64,000 nucleotides of DNA, taken from Chitinophagales bacterium. Lineage in GTDB: Bacteria > Bacteroidota > Bacteroidia > Chitinophagales > Chitinophagaceae. The translations under genes were made by a program, and so were the position numbers. This document shows, piece by piece, positions 6,345 to 14,651 of this stretch. Location: the NCBI GenBank assembly GCA_015655015.1, contig JAATFV010000063.1:80694-144693 (forward strand). Reading direction: 5' to 3'. Each line of letters opens with the position of its first letter. The stretch's first letter is position 1. Below the pieces are notes generated by a model. The model did no database searches. It had not been told where the DNA came from and was given only the letters and a program-made list of their open reading frames with translations.

Positions 6345-7775
6345 TTATTCCGTATACGCCCCCGCGTTTGCCGGCTGAAAATTAAAATATTGCCGGGCAT
6401 TATAATAACAAATATCCCTGACTATTTTCCCTACCCATTCCAGGTCATTGGGCAGCTCTCCATTGGTAATCTCTTCACCAAAAAGATTGCAAAGGATCCG
6501 GCGGAAATATTCATGCCGCGGAAAGGAAAGAAAGCTGCGGGAATCCGTCAACATCCCCACAAAGCGGCTTACCAGCCCCATATTGGACAGGGCATTGATC
6601 TGCCGGGTCATCCCATCTTTCTGGTCCATGAACCACCACGCTGAACCGAACTGTATCTTGCCGGCAACCGATCCATCGTTAAAATTACCGGTCATCGTTG
6701 CAATCAGCTCGTTATCGGCAGGATTGAGGTTATAGAGAATGGTCTTCGCCAGCTTATCTTCTTTGTCCAGCCGGTCCAGGAATTTCGCCAATGCCCTGCC
6801 TTGAGAAAAATCCCCGATCGAGTCCCATCCGGTGTCGGCGCCCAGGCGTTGCGACATACGGCTATTGTTATTCCGGAGAGCGCCCAGATGAAACTGCTGC
6901 ACCCACCCCTTCGCCCAATCCCATTCAGCGAAATGAACCAGCATGGCGGATTGGAAGGTACGACGCTCTTGCCCGCTGAGCCCCTTTCCAGCCCTCACCT
7001 TGTTAAAAGCTGTCTCTACCTCCACTCCGGTAAATTCTTCCACATAGATCTCTTCCAATCCATGGTCGGATACCGTACATCCTGCAGATGCAAAGAAATC
7101 ATGCCGGTTCTCCAGGGCGAGAAGGTAATCGTTAAAATTGGAGATCGCGATATTGGTAGCCCCTTCCAGCCTTTTTATGTAAGCGTTGAAGTTTTCCGGG
7201 TTGTCTACATTCATGGCATTATCCGGACGCCAGGCAGGCAATATGGGAATTTCGAAACCATCCTGCTTCAGCTTAAGATGATGCTCCAGGGAATCCACCG
7301 GGTCATCCGTCGTACAGACGGCGCCTACATTCATTTTCCGTAAAAGATTACGAACGGAATATTCTTTCGTCTGCAGTTTTTCCGTACAGGCATCATAGAT
7401 CGTCCTGGCAGTTTTTGCACTTACCATGTCGGGTATGTCGAAATAACGCTGCAGCTCCAGGTGTGTCCAGTGAAAAAGCGGATTGCGCAGAGTATAGGGA
7501 ACGGTCTCCGCCCATTTTTGAAATTTTTCCCAATCCGACGCATTCCCTGTAATAAAGCGTTCTTCCACTCCATTCGTCCGCATGGCGCGCCATTTATAAT
7601 GATCGCCATATAACCATGCCCGGGTGAGATTCTCAAACTGGTGATCCCCCGCAATCTGTTGCGGAGGCAAATGACAATGATAGTCTATGATCGGCATCTC
7701 TTTGGCATAATCATGATACAGCTGCTGAGCCGCCCTGGAATGCAGCAGAAAATTTTCATCTAAAAAATTTTTCAT
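6345..7775 (-). CDS. uxaC: Glucuronate isomerase UxaC
   Basis: A 476-residue protein of normal length for the family. It isomerises D-glucuronate to D-fructuronate (and D-galacturonate to D-tagaturonate), the entry step of hexuronate catabolism in the cytoplasm. Seen are the amidohydrolase-like IIDYHCHLPPQQIAGD (about residues 30-45), the conserved TDDPVDSLEHH (about 155-165), GALRNNNSRMSQRLGADTG in outline near 297, and the C-terminal TDSRSFLSFPRHEYFRRILC segment. It is the last gene of a minus-strand cluster after a GH105-type hydrolase and an oxidoreductase. That hydrolase would release unsaturated uronic acid from pectin fragments, which fits this enzyme. Confidence 0.97.
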   Translation of the reverse strand: MKNFLDENFLLHSRAAQQLYHDYAKEMPIIDYHCHLPPQQIAGDHQFENLTRAWLYGDHYKWRAMRTNGVEERFITGNASDWEKFQKWAETVPYTLRNPLFHWTHLELQRYFDIPDMVSAKTARTIYDACTEKLQTKEYSVRNLLRKMNVGAVCTTDDPVDSLEHHLKLKQDGFEIPILPAWRPDNAMNVDNPENFNAYIKRLEGATNIAISNFNDYLLALENRHDFFASAGCTVSDHGLEEIYVEEFTGVEVETAFNKVRAGKGLSGQERRTFQSAMLVHFAEWDWAKGWVQQFHLGALRNNNSRMSQRLGADTGWDSIGDFSQGRALAKFLDRLDKEDKLAKTILYNLNPADNELIATMTGNFNDGSVAGKIQFGSAWWFMDQKDGMTRQINALSNMGLVSRFVGMLTDSRSFLSFPRHEYFRRILCNLFGEEITNGELPNDLEWVGKIVRDICYYNARQYFNFQPANAGAYTE

Positions 7776-7843
7776 AACATCTTCTTTATAATTAGTACTC
7801 CTTAACCTTTTTTATCCGAAGATCAGCGCCCGAAAACGCTAAT

Positions 7844-9793
7844 TTAGCGCTTCGCCTGCTGTATGAGCCATTTGGCCAAATCCCTTGCCGCATTAAAATT
7901 CTCATATTCGGCAGGAAGTACCCTTCCGTCCGCGTATTCATTGTAGAACCAGGGGTCCCCTACCGCGAACACCGTGCCTTTGCCGACCCGGGCAACAGCC
8001 ATGATCACTTTTCCCCCATCCGTAAAATGGGCTTTTGCAGGAGACTTCAGCCGCAGGGTGCTCAGCTCCTTCATGTAAATTTTCTTAGTCGTTGTGAATA
8101 TCCTGTCCTGCGCCGGTATGGTAAAGGCCCCCATTTCGTATTGATTCCCCGTCACCTGGTGATAATTATCTTCATTAAAATGGATGCCAAACCGCTCTGC
8201 CAGCTTGTTGAAATGAGGGAATTCCGCATTGACGGAATCATTGCTCATCAGCAATAATACCCCGCCTGCCTCTACCCATTCATGGATGCTGCGGATCTCT
8301 TTGGGGCTTACATAATTGGGAGCAGGCACATCTTTGTCATTATCCGGGTCCACTATAATATAAAAGGACGCTTTTTTCAACCGTTCGGCCGTGGGCGCCA
8401 ATGGAAGGGTATCCGTACGCATCCCATATTGCCGGAAAATGTTTCCGAACAGGGAGAAACCGCTATTGGTCTGATCGTTCCAGGTGTAATGATAACGCAC
8501 CGACGCCCCGGTAATATCTTTATGGTATTCGTTGTTATAATAGTAGTCGAGCAGGACCGTTCTGCCTCTTCCTGTCATCAACCGGGGCAGCTGGTCTATT
8601 TCATCAGCCGCCAGCAGGAAAGCCCCCAGCCCCTTGGGATCGTCAGTCACCACTTTTTCACCGGTATAATATTGATAACTTCCATCCCGGTAGGGCTCGC
8701 CGCCCAATCCGCTCTCTCTGACAGTGCCCTGCAGCGCGGATTGACCACCGGCATCCGTAATAAAGAATTTTTTGACGATGCCTTCATAGCCTTTTTTAGC
8801 GGGGGAAAGATACGTGGCAGGCAGGTAACCCATCCGAACACCCTTCGCCAGGGTATAAACGAACATGGAACTGGCAGACGACTCGGGATAATTACCCGGA
8901 ACAGCCCCTTTGTCCAGGATATCCCACCACAGACCAGTACCGGCATCCTGCACTTTTTGTATGGCGGCGGCATAACGCTGGAGGATCGCCACCAGAGCCG
9001 CCCGGCCGGGATGTCCCGACGGAAAATAATCCAGTGCATCTACTACAGCCATCCCATACCACCCCATAGCGCGTCCCCAGAAATGAGGAGAAAGACCGGA
9101 CATCTTATCGGCCCATTTTTCCTGCCGCGACTCGTCCCAGCCATGATAGAGCAGGCCGGTCTTCGGATCGCGGGCATACCGCTCGATAGTGGTGAATTGC
9201 CGGGTGATATCATTAAAGGCCGTGTCCTCGTGGAAGAGAGCCGCATATTCGGAATAAAAAGGCTGGGCCATATACAGACCGTCCAGCCATACCTGCCGGT
9301 TGTACTTTTTCTTGTGCCAGAAGCTGCCTTCAGCAGTCCGGGGCTGATCCTTTAATTGCTGCCGTAAGATCGTAGCGGCTTTATAATATTTTTCCTGGTT
9401 GGTGACCTTGTATAATAATAACAGGATCCTTCCACCCGATATATTGTCCAGGCTGTAATCTTCCTGTTTATACGCAGCGATATTCCCATCCTTATCCACC
9501 AGCCGGTCCACTAAATGCTGTATATAGTTAAAATAACGGGCATTGCCGGTATTGTACCACAAGCCTTCCAGCCCTTTCCATACGACCGCCTCCTCGTAGT
9601 TCCATCCCGGGGTCCTGCCCTCCGCTGAATCCTTCCAGGTTGTCATGACCGTTGCGGCTATCGCGGAAGCTTCCGAATTTGGCTGTGACTGCGCCTGCGT
9701 GTGACTGTTGCAAAGAAAGAGGCAGGACAGCAGGATGACCTTGCTGAAAGAACGCAGAAATGGAAAAGGATCGCTCGTGATTATATGCTGCAT
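7844..9793 (-). CDS. GH105-type unsaturated rhamnogalacturonyl hydrolase with C-terminal DUF4350/ThuA-like domain
   Basis: About 649 residues. A signal peptide (FSKVILLSCLFLCNSHTQAQ) precedes a GH88/GH105 (alpha/alpha)6 barrel of about 350 residues, with VWLDGLYMAQPFYSEYA holding the likely catalytic Asp, then WGRAMGWYGMAVVDALD and GNYPESSASSMFVYTLAKG. The C-terminal 230 residues resemble a class-I glutaminase-like fold (SFYIIVDPDN, WVEAGGVLLLMSND, AVGDPWFYNEY). Enzymes of this family remove the 4,5-unsaturated uronyl residue from oligosaccharides made by pectate or rhamnogalacturonan lyases in the periplasm. The start at 9793 is chosen because an upstream 45-base extension (SDPFP repeated) comes from a short DNA duplication. 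Confidence 0.9.
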   Translation of the reverse strand: MQHIITSDPFPFLRSFSKVILLSCLFLCNSHTQAQSQPNSEASAIAATVMTTWKDSAEGRTPGWNYEEAVVWKGLEGLWYNTGNARYFNYIQHLVDRLVDKDGNIAAYKQEDYSLDNISGGRILLLLYKVTNQEKYYKAATILRQQLKDQPRTAEGSFWHKKKYNRQVWLDGLYMAQPFYSEYAALFHEDTAFNDITRQFTTIERYARDPKTGLLYHGWDESRQEKWADKMSGLSPHFWGRAMGWYGMAVVDALDYFPSGHPGRAALVAILQRYAAAIQKVQDAGTGLWWDILDKGAVPGNYPESSASSMFVYTLAKGVRMGYLPATYLSPAKKGYEGIVKKFFITDAGGQSALQGTVRESGLGGEPYRDGSYQYYTGEKVVTDDPKGLGAFLLAADEIDQLPRLMTGRGRTVLLDYYYNNEYHKDITGASVRYHYTWNDQTNSGFSLFGNIFRQYGMRTDTLPLAPTAERLKKASFYIIVDPDNDKDVPAPNYVSPKEIRSIHEWVEAGGVLLLMSNDSVNAEFPHFNKLAERFGIHFNEDNYHQVTGNQYEMGAFTIPAQDRIFTTTKKIYMKELSTLRLKSPAKAHFTDGGKVIMAVARVGKGTVFAVGDPWFYNEYADGRVLPAEYENFNAARDLAKWLIQQAKR

Positions 9794-9812
9794 AGGAAAA
9801 GGATCGCTCATT
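9758..9812. repeat. Direct repeat at the start of the GH105-type gene
   Basis: GGAAAAGGATCGCTC occurs twice (about 9759-9773 and 9795-9809), flanking the preferred start codon. If translated from the upstream ATG at 9838 it would give SDPFP twice. Confidence 0.7.
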
Positions 9813-9906
9813 GTTTTAGAGGGATATGGCATAGGCAAAATGTGTCATTTTTTTCCAATTGTAGATAGTATTTCATAAAGGTGGGAAACACCGGTATTGA
9901 CTGCGA

Positions 9907-10959
9907 TTACAGCGTCACCACCTTTTTATCTTTGCTGCTGAGATAAGCAGCCTCTATGATACGCAGGATATTAGTCCCGTCTTCCGGAGTTACAGGTACA
10001 GGCCCGTCATAACGTATAGCGGCATACATCCCGTCATAGAATTCTCCGTAATTCCCTTTGATAGATGGAATATATTCCCGGATCTCTTTCCCGTCCCTTT
10101 CCGTATGCAGGAGCCCTTTTGCACTTTCCGGCTCTACCCCCCAGTCTTCACCTTCCGGCATTTCGCCCAGTAAGAGATGCTGCTCCTGGGGATCTCCCTT
10201 GGGTTTGAGAAAAGTGCCCAGGGAACCGTAGAAAGCAAAAGCCGGCAGCGGCTCTCTCACGAGATAGCTCGACTTAAGCCTTACCCGCAAATTGCGCGCG
10301 GCCGGGTAGTACAACAGCACTTCCATGTAATCATCCACTTTGGAAACAGGTCGTATGATACCGATATCGGCGAATACCCCTTCCGGCATTCCGAATAATT
10401 GCAGGACCTGGTCTATCAGGTGAGAGCCCAGATCATAAAGCAGCCCCCTGCCAGGGCCGGGAGTTTCCTTATGCACTTTGTAGCTCAGCGCCGTGGTATA
10501 CCGGTCATAGTGGATCTCCGCCTCTACGATATGCCCCAACCAGCCGCCTTCTACGACCTGTCTCAGGGTCTTCGCATCGCTGTCATAACGCCTGCTCTGA
10601 TAAACGGATAATTTCTTCCCTGTCGTCTTAGCGAGGGCGGTCAATTCCTCCCCTTCTTTTACCGTAACGGCAAAAGGCTTTTCCACCACCACATGTTTAC
10701 CCGCCAGCAGCGCCTTTTTTGTATAGTCAAAATGGGTATAGTTCGGAGTATTCACCACCACCAGCTCAATAGCCGCATCCTCCAGGATCTCTTCCAGGGA
10801 ACGGTAAGTCCGGACATATGGATAAAGGGCCACGGCGAGGTTCTTCTCCCTTTCCCAGACCGCATACAAGTCAAAACCGGGATTCAGGTGCAGGAAGGGG
10901 GCATGGAACACCTTGCCGGACATTCCAAATGAGCACAAGGCTGTCTTAATAGGTACCAT
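9907..10959 (-). CDS. Gfo/Idh/MocA-family NAD(P)-dependent oxidoreductase
   Basis: A 350-residue protein with an N-terminal Rossmann fold (KTALCSFGMSGKVFHAPFLH, residues 5-24), the family motif EKPFAVTVKEGEEL (EKP near residue 93), and a C-terminal alpha/beta domain with the KVHKETPGPGRGLLYDLGSHLIDQ region (about 160-184). The last part holds the YDLG.H.ID signature of the scyllo-inositol or galactose dehydrogenase-like subgroup. It probably oxidises a sugar or polyol with NAD(P). It lies first in the pectin-linked minus-strand group, but about 110 bases separate it from the hydrolase, so co-transcription is only likely. Substrate unknown. Confidence 0.92.
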   Translation of the reverse strand: MVPIKTALCSFGMSGKVFHAPFLHLNPGFDLYAVWEREKNLAVALYPYVRTYRSLEEILEDAAIELVVVNTPNYTHFDYTKKALLAGKHVVVEKPFAVTVKEGEELTALAKTTGKKLSVYQSRRYDSDAKTLRQVVEGGWLGHIVEAEIHYDRYTTALSYKVHKETPGPGRGLLYDLGSHLIDQVLQLFGMPEGVFADIGIIRPVSKVDDYMEVLLYYPAARNLRVRLKSSYLVREPLPAFAFYGSLGTFLKPKGDPQEQHLLLGEMPEGEDWGVEPESAKGLLHTERDGKEIREYIPSIKGNYGEFYDGMYAAIRYDGPVPVTPEDGTNILRIIEAAYLSSKDKKVVTL

Positions 10960-11140
10960 ATTCTTAATTTACGTTGAACGGCCAATTTAATTGTTTGACC
11001 CGCCAATATTATGTCTTTTTACCGATCCGATCCCCCCAACTATGGTAAAATTTAGCGGACATCCCCAGGCAGCCGGCGAATCTGTAGATTAAATTCCCCG
11101 TACGGGTGACGATGGCCGAAGCTAACGTTTGGTCCGTGAA

Positions 11141-11156
11141 TGGCATATCTTTTTGA
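11141..11156 (+). promoter_or_regulatory. Sigma-54-like element upstream of the DUF72 gene
   Basis: TGGCATATCTTTTTGA, a full TGGCATA-NN-TTTTT match, 23 bases before the ATG at 11179. It overlaps the longer frame's ATG at 11140, supporting the later start. A short direct repeat (TTGAGCAT at 11153 and 11173) lies between it and the start codon. Confidence 0.45.
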
Positions 11157-11178
11157 GCATATGGTTTTAAATTTGAGC

Positions 11179-11973
11179 ATGAGGCTTAAAAAAGGCATAT
11201 TAAGAGCCGGCACCAGCAATGTGGTCGTTCCGGAAAAGAACAAAGCTGCTTTTCCGGCTGCCTTTCAGGCGAAGAGCCATCTTGAATATTATGCTTCTTT
11301 ATTTAACAGCGTGGAGATCAACCGGACCTTTTATAAGCTTCCCAAACCCGGGACCCTGGAAAAATGGGCCCAACAGGCGCCCGAAGACTTCCGGTTCACC
11401 GTGAAATTATGGAAAGAGATCACCCATGTAAGGGATCTTCGTTATAAGACAGAGGATGTGACTACTTTTATGCAGACAATAGCTCCGATAGGGCCGAAAA
11501 AAGGTTGTTTGCTGATCCAGTTTCCGGCGGGTTTGCATTCGGGAAATGCCGCTTCTCTTGAACAGCTACTGACGGATATTGCAGTCTTCAATCCCGATCC
11601 ATGCTGGAGAATAGCGGTAGAGTTCCGGAACAGGGAATGGTATAGTCCGGCAGTCTATACGCTGCTGGATAAGTACCATGCCGGCCTGGTCCAGCATGAT
11701 ATGCCTTTTAAAGGAGAGGACCCCATGGATCCGGAGGATCGGTTTGCATTGCACCCTCCCCTTCCTTCCGGGGCTGATTTTGTATTCAAACGGTATCATG
11801 GTCCAAAAGGCGATTATAAAGGAAGTTATGCTGCCTCTTTCCTGGAACAGGATGCTCTCGTCCTTACGAAATGGCTGGACCAGGGTAAGGATGTGTATGT
11901 CTATTTCAATAATACAGCAGCCGGAGATGCGCCGAAAGATGTAATGCTGCTAAATAAATTTATATATGGATAA
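11179..11973 (+). CDS. DUF72 domain protein
   Basis: About 264 residues. DUF72 proteins have a TIM-barrel-like fold and are related to YecE; their activity is not established. Family hallmarks seen are the start GILRAGTSNVVVPEKNK, YYASLFNSVEINRTFYKLPK (about residues 43-62), FRFTVKLWKEITHV, IAVEFRNREWY, and the terminal VYVYFNNTAAGDAPKDVMLLNKF. The in-frame ATG at 11140 lies within a promoter-like element, so the start at 11179 is preferred. It overlaps the next gene by eight bases. A decayed copy of its last codons lies at 13483. Confidence 0.92.
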   Translation: MRLKKGILRAGTSNVVVPEKNKAAFPAAFQAKSHLEYYASLFNSVEINRTFYKLPKPGTLEKWAQQAPEDFRFTVKLWKEITHVRDLRYKTEDVTTFMQTIAPIGPKKGCLLIQFPAGLHSGNAASLEQLLTDIAVFNPDPCWRIAVEFRNREWYSPAVYTLLDKYHAGLVQHDMPFKGEDPMDPEDRFALHPPLPSGADFVFKRYHGPKGDYKGSYAASFLEQDALVLTKWLDQGKDVYVYFNNTAAGDAPKDVMLLNKFIYG

Positions 11974-12211
11974 TACGAAAGAATTCAAGCTTGAGCTGGA
12001 CTTTGAGGGCAAACATTATTCCGGGTCTATCCTTCCGTCCGAAGAAAAAGACAATAAGAATTTTCCTGTTTTCTTCCGGATCACCATCGACGGCAGATTA
12101 TATGCCTATATCTGCTGCGGTCAGAGCGGCTGGCATGACCGGGATCAAAAGACGGGGCATAATGCGCTGATCAATGCTATTGGGGAGTATATACATGACT
12201 GGTACGGGTAG
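11966..12211 (+). CDS. Hypothetical 81-residue protein
   Basis: A small cytoplasmic protein with no recognised domain: an N-terminal KLELDFEGKHYSGSILPSEE, then FFRITIDGRLYAYICCGQSG and HNALINAIGEYIHDWYG. It looks like a single beta-rich domain ending in a helix. It overlaps the DUF72 gene by eight bases, so translational coupling is likely. Function unknown. Confidence 0.75.
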   Translation: MDNTKEFKLELDFEGKHYSGSILPSEEKDNKNFPVFFRITIDGRLYAYICCGQSGWHDRDQKTGHNALINAIGEYIHDWYG

Positions 12212-12223
12212 AAGAATGAATTT

Positions 12224-13369
12224 TTAAACAGAAGAATATGGATAATCTTTTAACCACTGCCAGAAGTTATCCCGATGAATTATCCTGGCTTCAGCCGGTT
12301 GATATGCTTCCATAAAGATCTTTGGAAATTTTGTTTTAGATGCTGGATTCCATTTAAATTCATATGCATACAATTTCCCATCTATTTCTTCAATATAGTC
12401 TACTTCTGCCTGAGCCTTGTTGCGCCAAAAATAAGTGTATCCGTAATAACCATTATAAGCCAGCAATTTCTTTCTTTCTGTTATCAGGTAATTTTCCCAC
12501 AAGGCTCCTATATCATTCCTATTTTCCGGAATACTATAATTACCTATCAGGGCATTTCGAATACCATTGTCGTAAAAATAGATTTTCTTTTTACGGTTTA
12601 TTTCGTTCCGTAGATTACCACTATGAGCTCCCAATCTGTAAACCACAAACACCTGTTCCAAAAGATGGATATAACTATCTATTGTTTTAGTGTCGGCACC
12701 GACTATTTGCGATAATTCATTCAGAGAGACTTCACTACCTATCTGCCACGCCAGCGCCTTCAGGATTTTTTCCAATAACAACGGTTTTTTTATACCGGTA
12801 AGAGCCAAAACGTCCTTATATAAATAACTACTGGTGAGGTTATTTAATATTTGCTGTGGATTGTCGGGATTGGTCACTATTTCCGGATACGTTCCAAATA
12901 TCAGATATCGTGATAGGCCACGTAACAGTTCCGGAGTTCCAATATGATTAATTAGTTCTCCGCAACTTATAGGATAAAGAAAATACTCCCATTTTCGCCC
13001 GGTCAAGGGTTCCTGGGTGAGATCGGCTATATTAAGAGCAGAAGAACCTGTCAGAATAAGCTGTATTTTTAATTCAGCGTCAATTATTTGCTTACAAATA
13101 CTTCCTATATCCTCAATCATTTGCGCTTCATCCAGAACGATTAGCTTTATGTCGCCAAAGCTTTGTATGAGCGTCGCAACATTATCATTTCGCCAAAGAC
13201 TGCGTGTGATGATCTCATCGCCGTTGAAGTAAATAAATTTATCGTTTGTCTTTCTGACGAGATCTTTTACCAAAGTAGTTTTTCCAACCTGTCTTGGTCC
13301 ATAAATTATAATCGCTTTTTTATAATCAAAGCGTTTAAGAAGATTGGGTTCAATTGTTCTATTAATCAT
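12224..13369 (-). CDS. AAA_14/DUF4143 ATPase with PD-(D/E)XK-like C-terminus
   Basis: About 381 residues. The ATPase part has Walker A GPRQVGKTT (about residues 24-32) and Walker B KLIVLDEAQMI (about 88-98). The DUF4143 part ends in a nuclease-like pattern, LWENYLITERKKL, AEVDYIEE, then YAYEFKW, where D and E-x-K fit a PD-(D/E)XK site. Such genes are abundant and often mobile in Bacteroidota; toxin-like or defence roles are proposed but not shown. The start at 13369 is chosen because the upstream ATG at 13399 overlaps an operator-like inverted repeat. The codon use is more AT-rich than its neighbours, which suggests acquisition. Confidence 0.9.
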   Translation of the reverse strand: MINRTIEPNLLKRFDYKKAIIIYGPRQVGKTTLVKDLVRKTNDKFIYFNGDEIITRSLWRNDNVATLIQSFGDIKLIVLDEAQMIEDIGSICKQIIDAELKIQLILTGSSALNIADLTQEPLTGRKWEYFLYPISCGELINHIGTPELLRGLSRYLIFGTYPEIVTNPDNPQQILNNLTSSYLYKDVLALTGIKKPLLLEKILKALAWQIGSEVSLNELSQIVGADTKTIDSYIHLLEQVFVVYRLGAHSGNLRNEINRKKKIYFYDNGIRNALIGNYSIPENRNDIGALWENYLITERKKLLAYNGYYGYTYFWRNKAQAEVDYIEEIDGKLYAYEFKWNPASKTKFPKIFMEAYQPAEARIIHRDNFWQWLKDYPYSSV

Positions 13370-13398
13370 TAGGGCATTCGTTTGTATAAAAATAGCCA

Positions 13399-13452
13399 TT
13401 TATGGAATACAATCCATAAAAAGACGTCTATTTATGGAATACAATCCACAAA
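13399..13452. promoter_or_regulatory. Paired operator-like inverted repeats upstream of the DUF4143 gene
   Basis: Site 1 (13399-13420) has arms TTTATGGA and TCCATAAA around ATACAA, a perfect 8-bp inverted repeat. Site 2 (13431-13452) is identical except for one base in the right arm (TCCACAAA). The centres are 32 bp apart, about three helical turns, which fits two dimers on one face of the DNA. The first site begins 30 bases upstream of the chosen start codon. Confidence 0.6.
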
Positions 13453-13482
13453 ATACCCAAATTAAAGCCTCAACAATCAAAT

Positions 13483-13535
13483 ATGTACGCCTATTTCAAT
13501 AATACCGCAGAAGGCGAAACCCGAAAGATATCAGG
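13483..13535 (+). pseudogene. Decayed 3' end of a second DUF72 gene
   Basis: The frame starting at 13483 reads YAYFNNTAEGETRK, closely matching VYVYFNNTAAGDAPKD, the end of the DUF72 protein encoded at 11179. At the DNA level the stretch CTATTTCAATAATAC is identical in both (near 11900 and 13490). Nothing upstream in this frame is DUF72-like and the downstream frame does not continue as the family does, so it is a remnant. It lies on the far side of the 81-residue and DUF4143 genes, in the same direction as the intact copy. Confidence 0.6.
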
Positions 13536-13539
13536 AGGC

Positions 13540-14502
13540 TCATCGATAATCATTATCTACAATAGCCGTCTTGTCATTCAGGGTGATCCTGGCGATCTCG
13601 TCCTTTCTCATAAATTTCACCCCCGGCTGTTTGGTCGCATAGGCCAGAAACTCATCTATCACTCTTACCTGTGCCGGTGTTCCGCTGATGCGGTCATGGG
13701 TGCTGAGGGACATCTGCCGTTTGCGGGTGGCGCCTTCTTCATAGAGCTGATCGAACTCCAGCCGGAGCTGCTCCCCAAATTGTTTCGACGAAAAATACCT
13801 GCCTTCCAGCAACTGTATATCATTACATCTTAACGTATAAGGTACGACAGCGAAATTCCTGCCATTGACCGGGATCAGGAAAGGTTCGTCCCTGCTGAGA
13901 TCGTCTATATGATAAGTAAAACCAAGCTCCTGCAGGATGGCCAGGGTGTTCTTACTCCTGCGCAGCCAGTTGCAGTTATACCCCAGCGTCGTTTGCCCCG
14001 TCACCTCCTTTATAAGATCCATACCCGCCTTTACAAAGGCCTTTTCCTGCTCATACGTCATGGTATACTGGGGCGTCCAGTTGAGTCCATGACCGGCTAT
14101 TTCATGTCCGCGTTGAACGATCTCCCGGGCCAGGGCAGGATTATGCCTGGCTGCCTCTCCGATCGTATGACTGGTCACCTTTATACCATATTTATCCCAT
14201 AAGTTCAGCAAACGTGGGATACCTTCCTTATATCCATACTGAAACCAGGTTTTGGCCGGCAGGTCTGTATACCCTTTTTCCAGGTTAGGGGGAAAGGGGC
14301 TGTCAAAGCCGGTTTCGGGCTCGCCGCCCGCTTCAAATTGCATAGAGACCGAAATAACCAAACGCGAGCCGTCGGGCCATCGTGACGGATCCTCTCCGGC
14401 CGGTTCTGATTTACTGCTGCCCGGAAAAAGGCTATTGGGCATAAGCAAGGAACCTGTCCCTAACAAAGCCGTACTTTTAATAAATTCCTTTCTTGATTGC
14501 AT
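13540..14502 (-). CDS. Polysaccharide deacetylase-family protein (PuuE/HP0310-like subgroup)
   Basis: A 320-residue protein with an export signal that resembles a Tat signal with RK in place of RR (QSRKEFIKSTALLGTGSLL). The NodB-like fold follows: RLVISVSMQFEAGGEPE (about residue 48), the GIKVTSHTIGEAARHNP segment, and GHEIAGHGLNW, which holds the conserved His pair. Near the end SLSTHDRISG carries the last family motif. The usual metal-binding Asp pair of motif 1 is replaced, as in the PuuE (allantoinase-like) branch, so the substrate may not be a polysaccharide. It stands alone between the DUF4143 gene and the TonB receptor. Confidence 0.85.
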   Translation of the reverse strand: MQSRKEFIKSTALLGTGSLLMPNSLFPGSSKSEPAGEDPSRWPDGSRLVISVSMQFEAGGEPETGFDSPFPPNLEKGYTDLPAKTWFQYGYKEGIPRLLNLWDKYGIKVTSHTIGEAARHNPALAREIVQRGHEIAGHGLNWTPQYTMTYEQEKAFVKAGMDLIKEVTGQTTLGYNCNWLRRSKNTLAILQELGFTYHIDDLSRDEPFLIPVNGRNFAVVPYTLRCNDIQLLEGRYFSSKQFGEQLRLEFDQLYEEGATRKRQMSLSTHDRISGTPAQVRVIDEFLAYATKQPGVKFMRKDEIARITLNDKTAIVDNDYR

Positions 14503-14651
14503 GTAATTCCTTTAATTGTTTACCATTCCGGGAAGCCGTCAGGCCCGGTATTACTTGTCGGTGATACAGGACAAAATTAGGATGCCCGGAAGAGGCCATT
14601 CCTGTAAAAAACAAAGAATACCTTGTAATTTTCATAGAAACGCGCCGGCAC

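Noticed and set aside
8282..9355. 357-residue plus-strand frame opposite the GH105-type gene
   Set aside because: It has no family pattern and mirrors a well-supported gene on the other strand.
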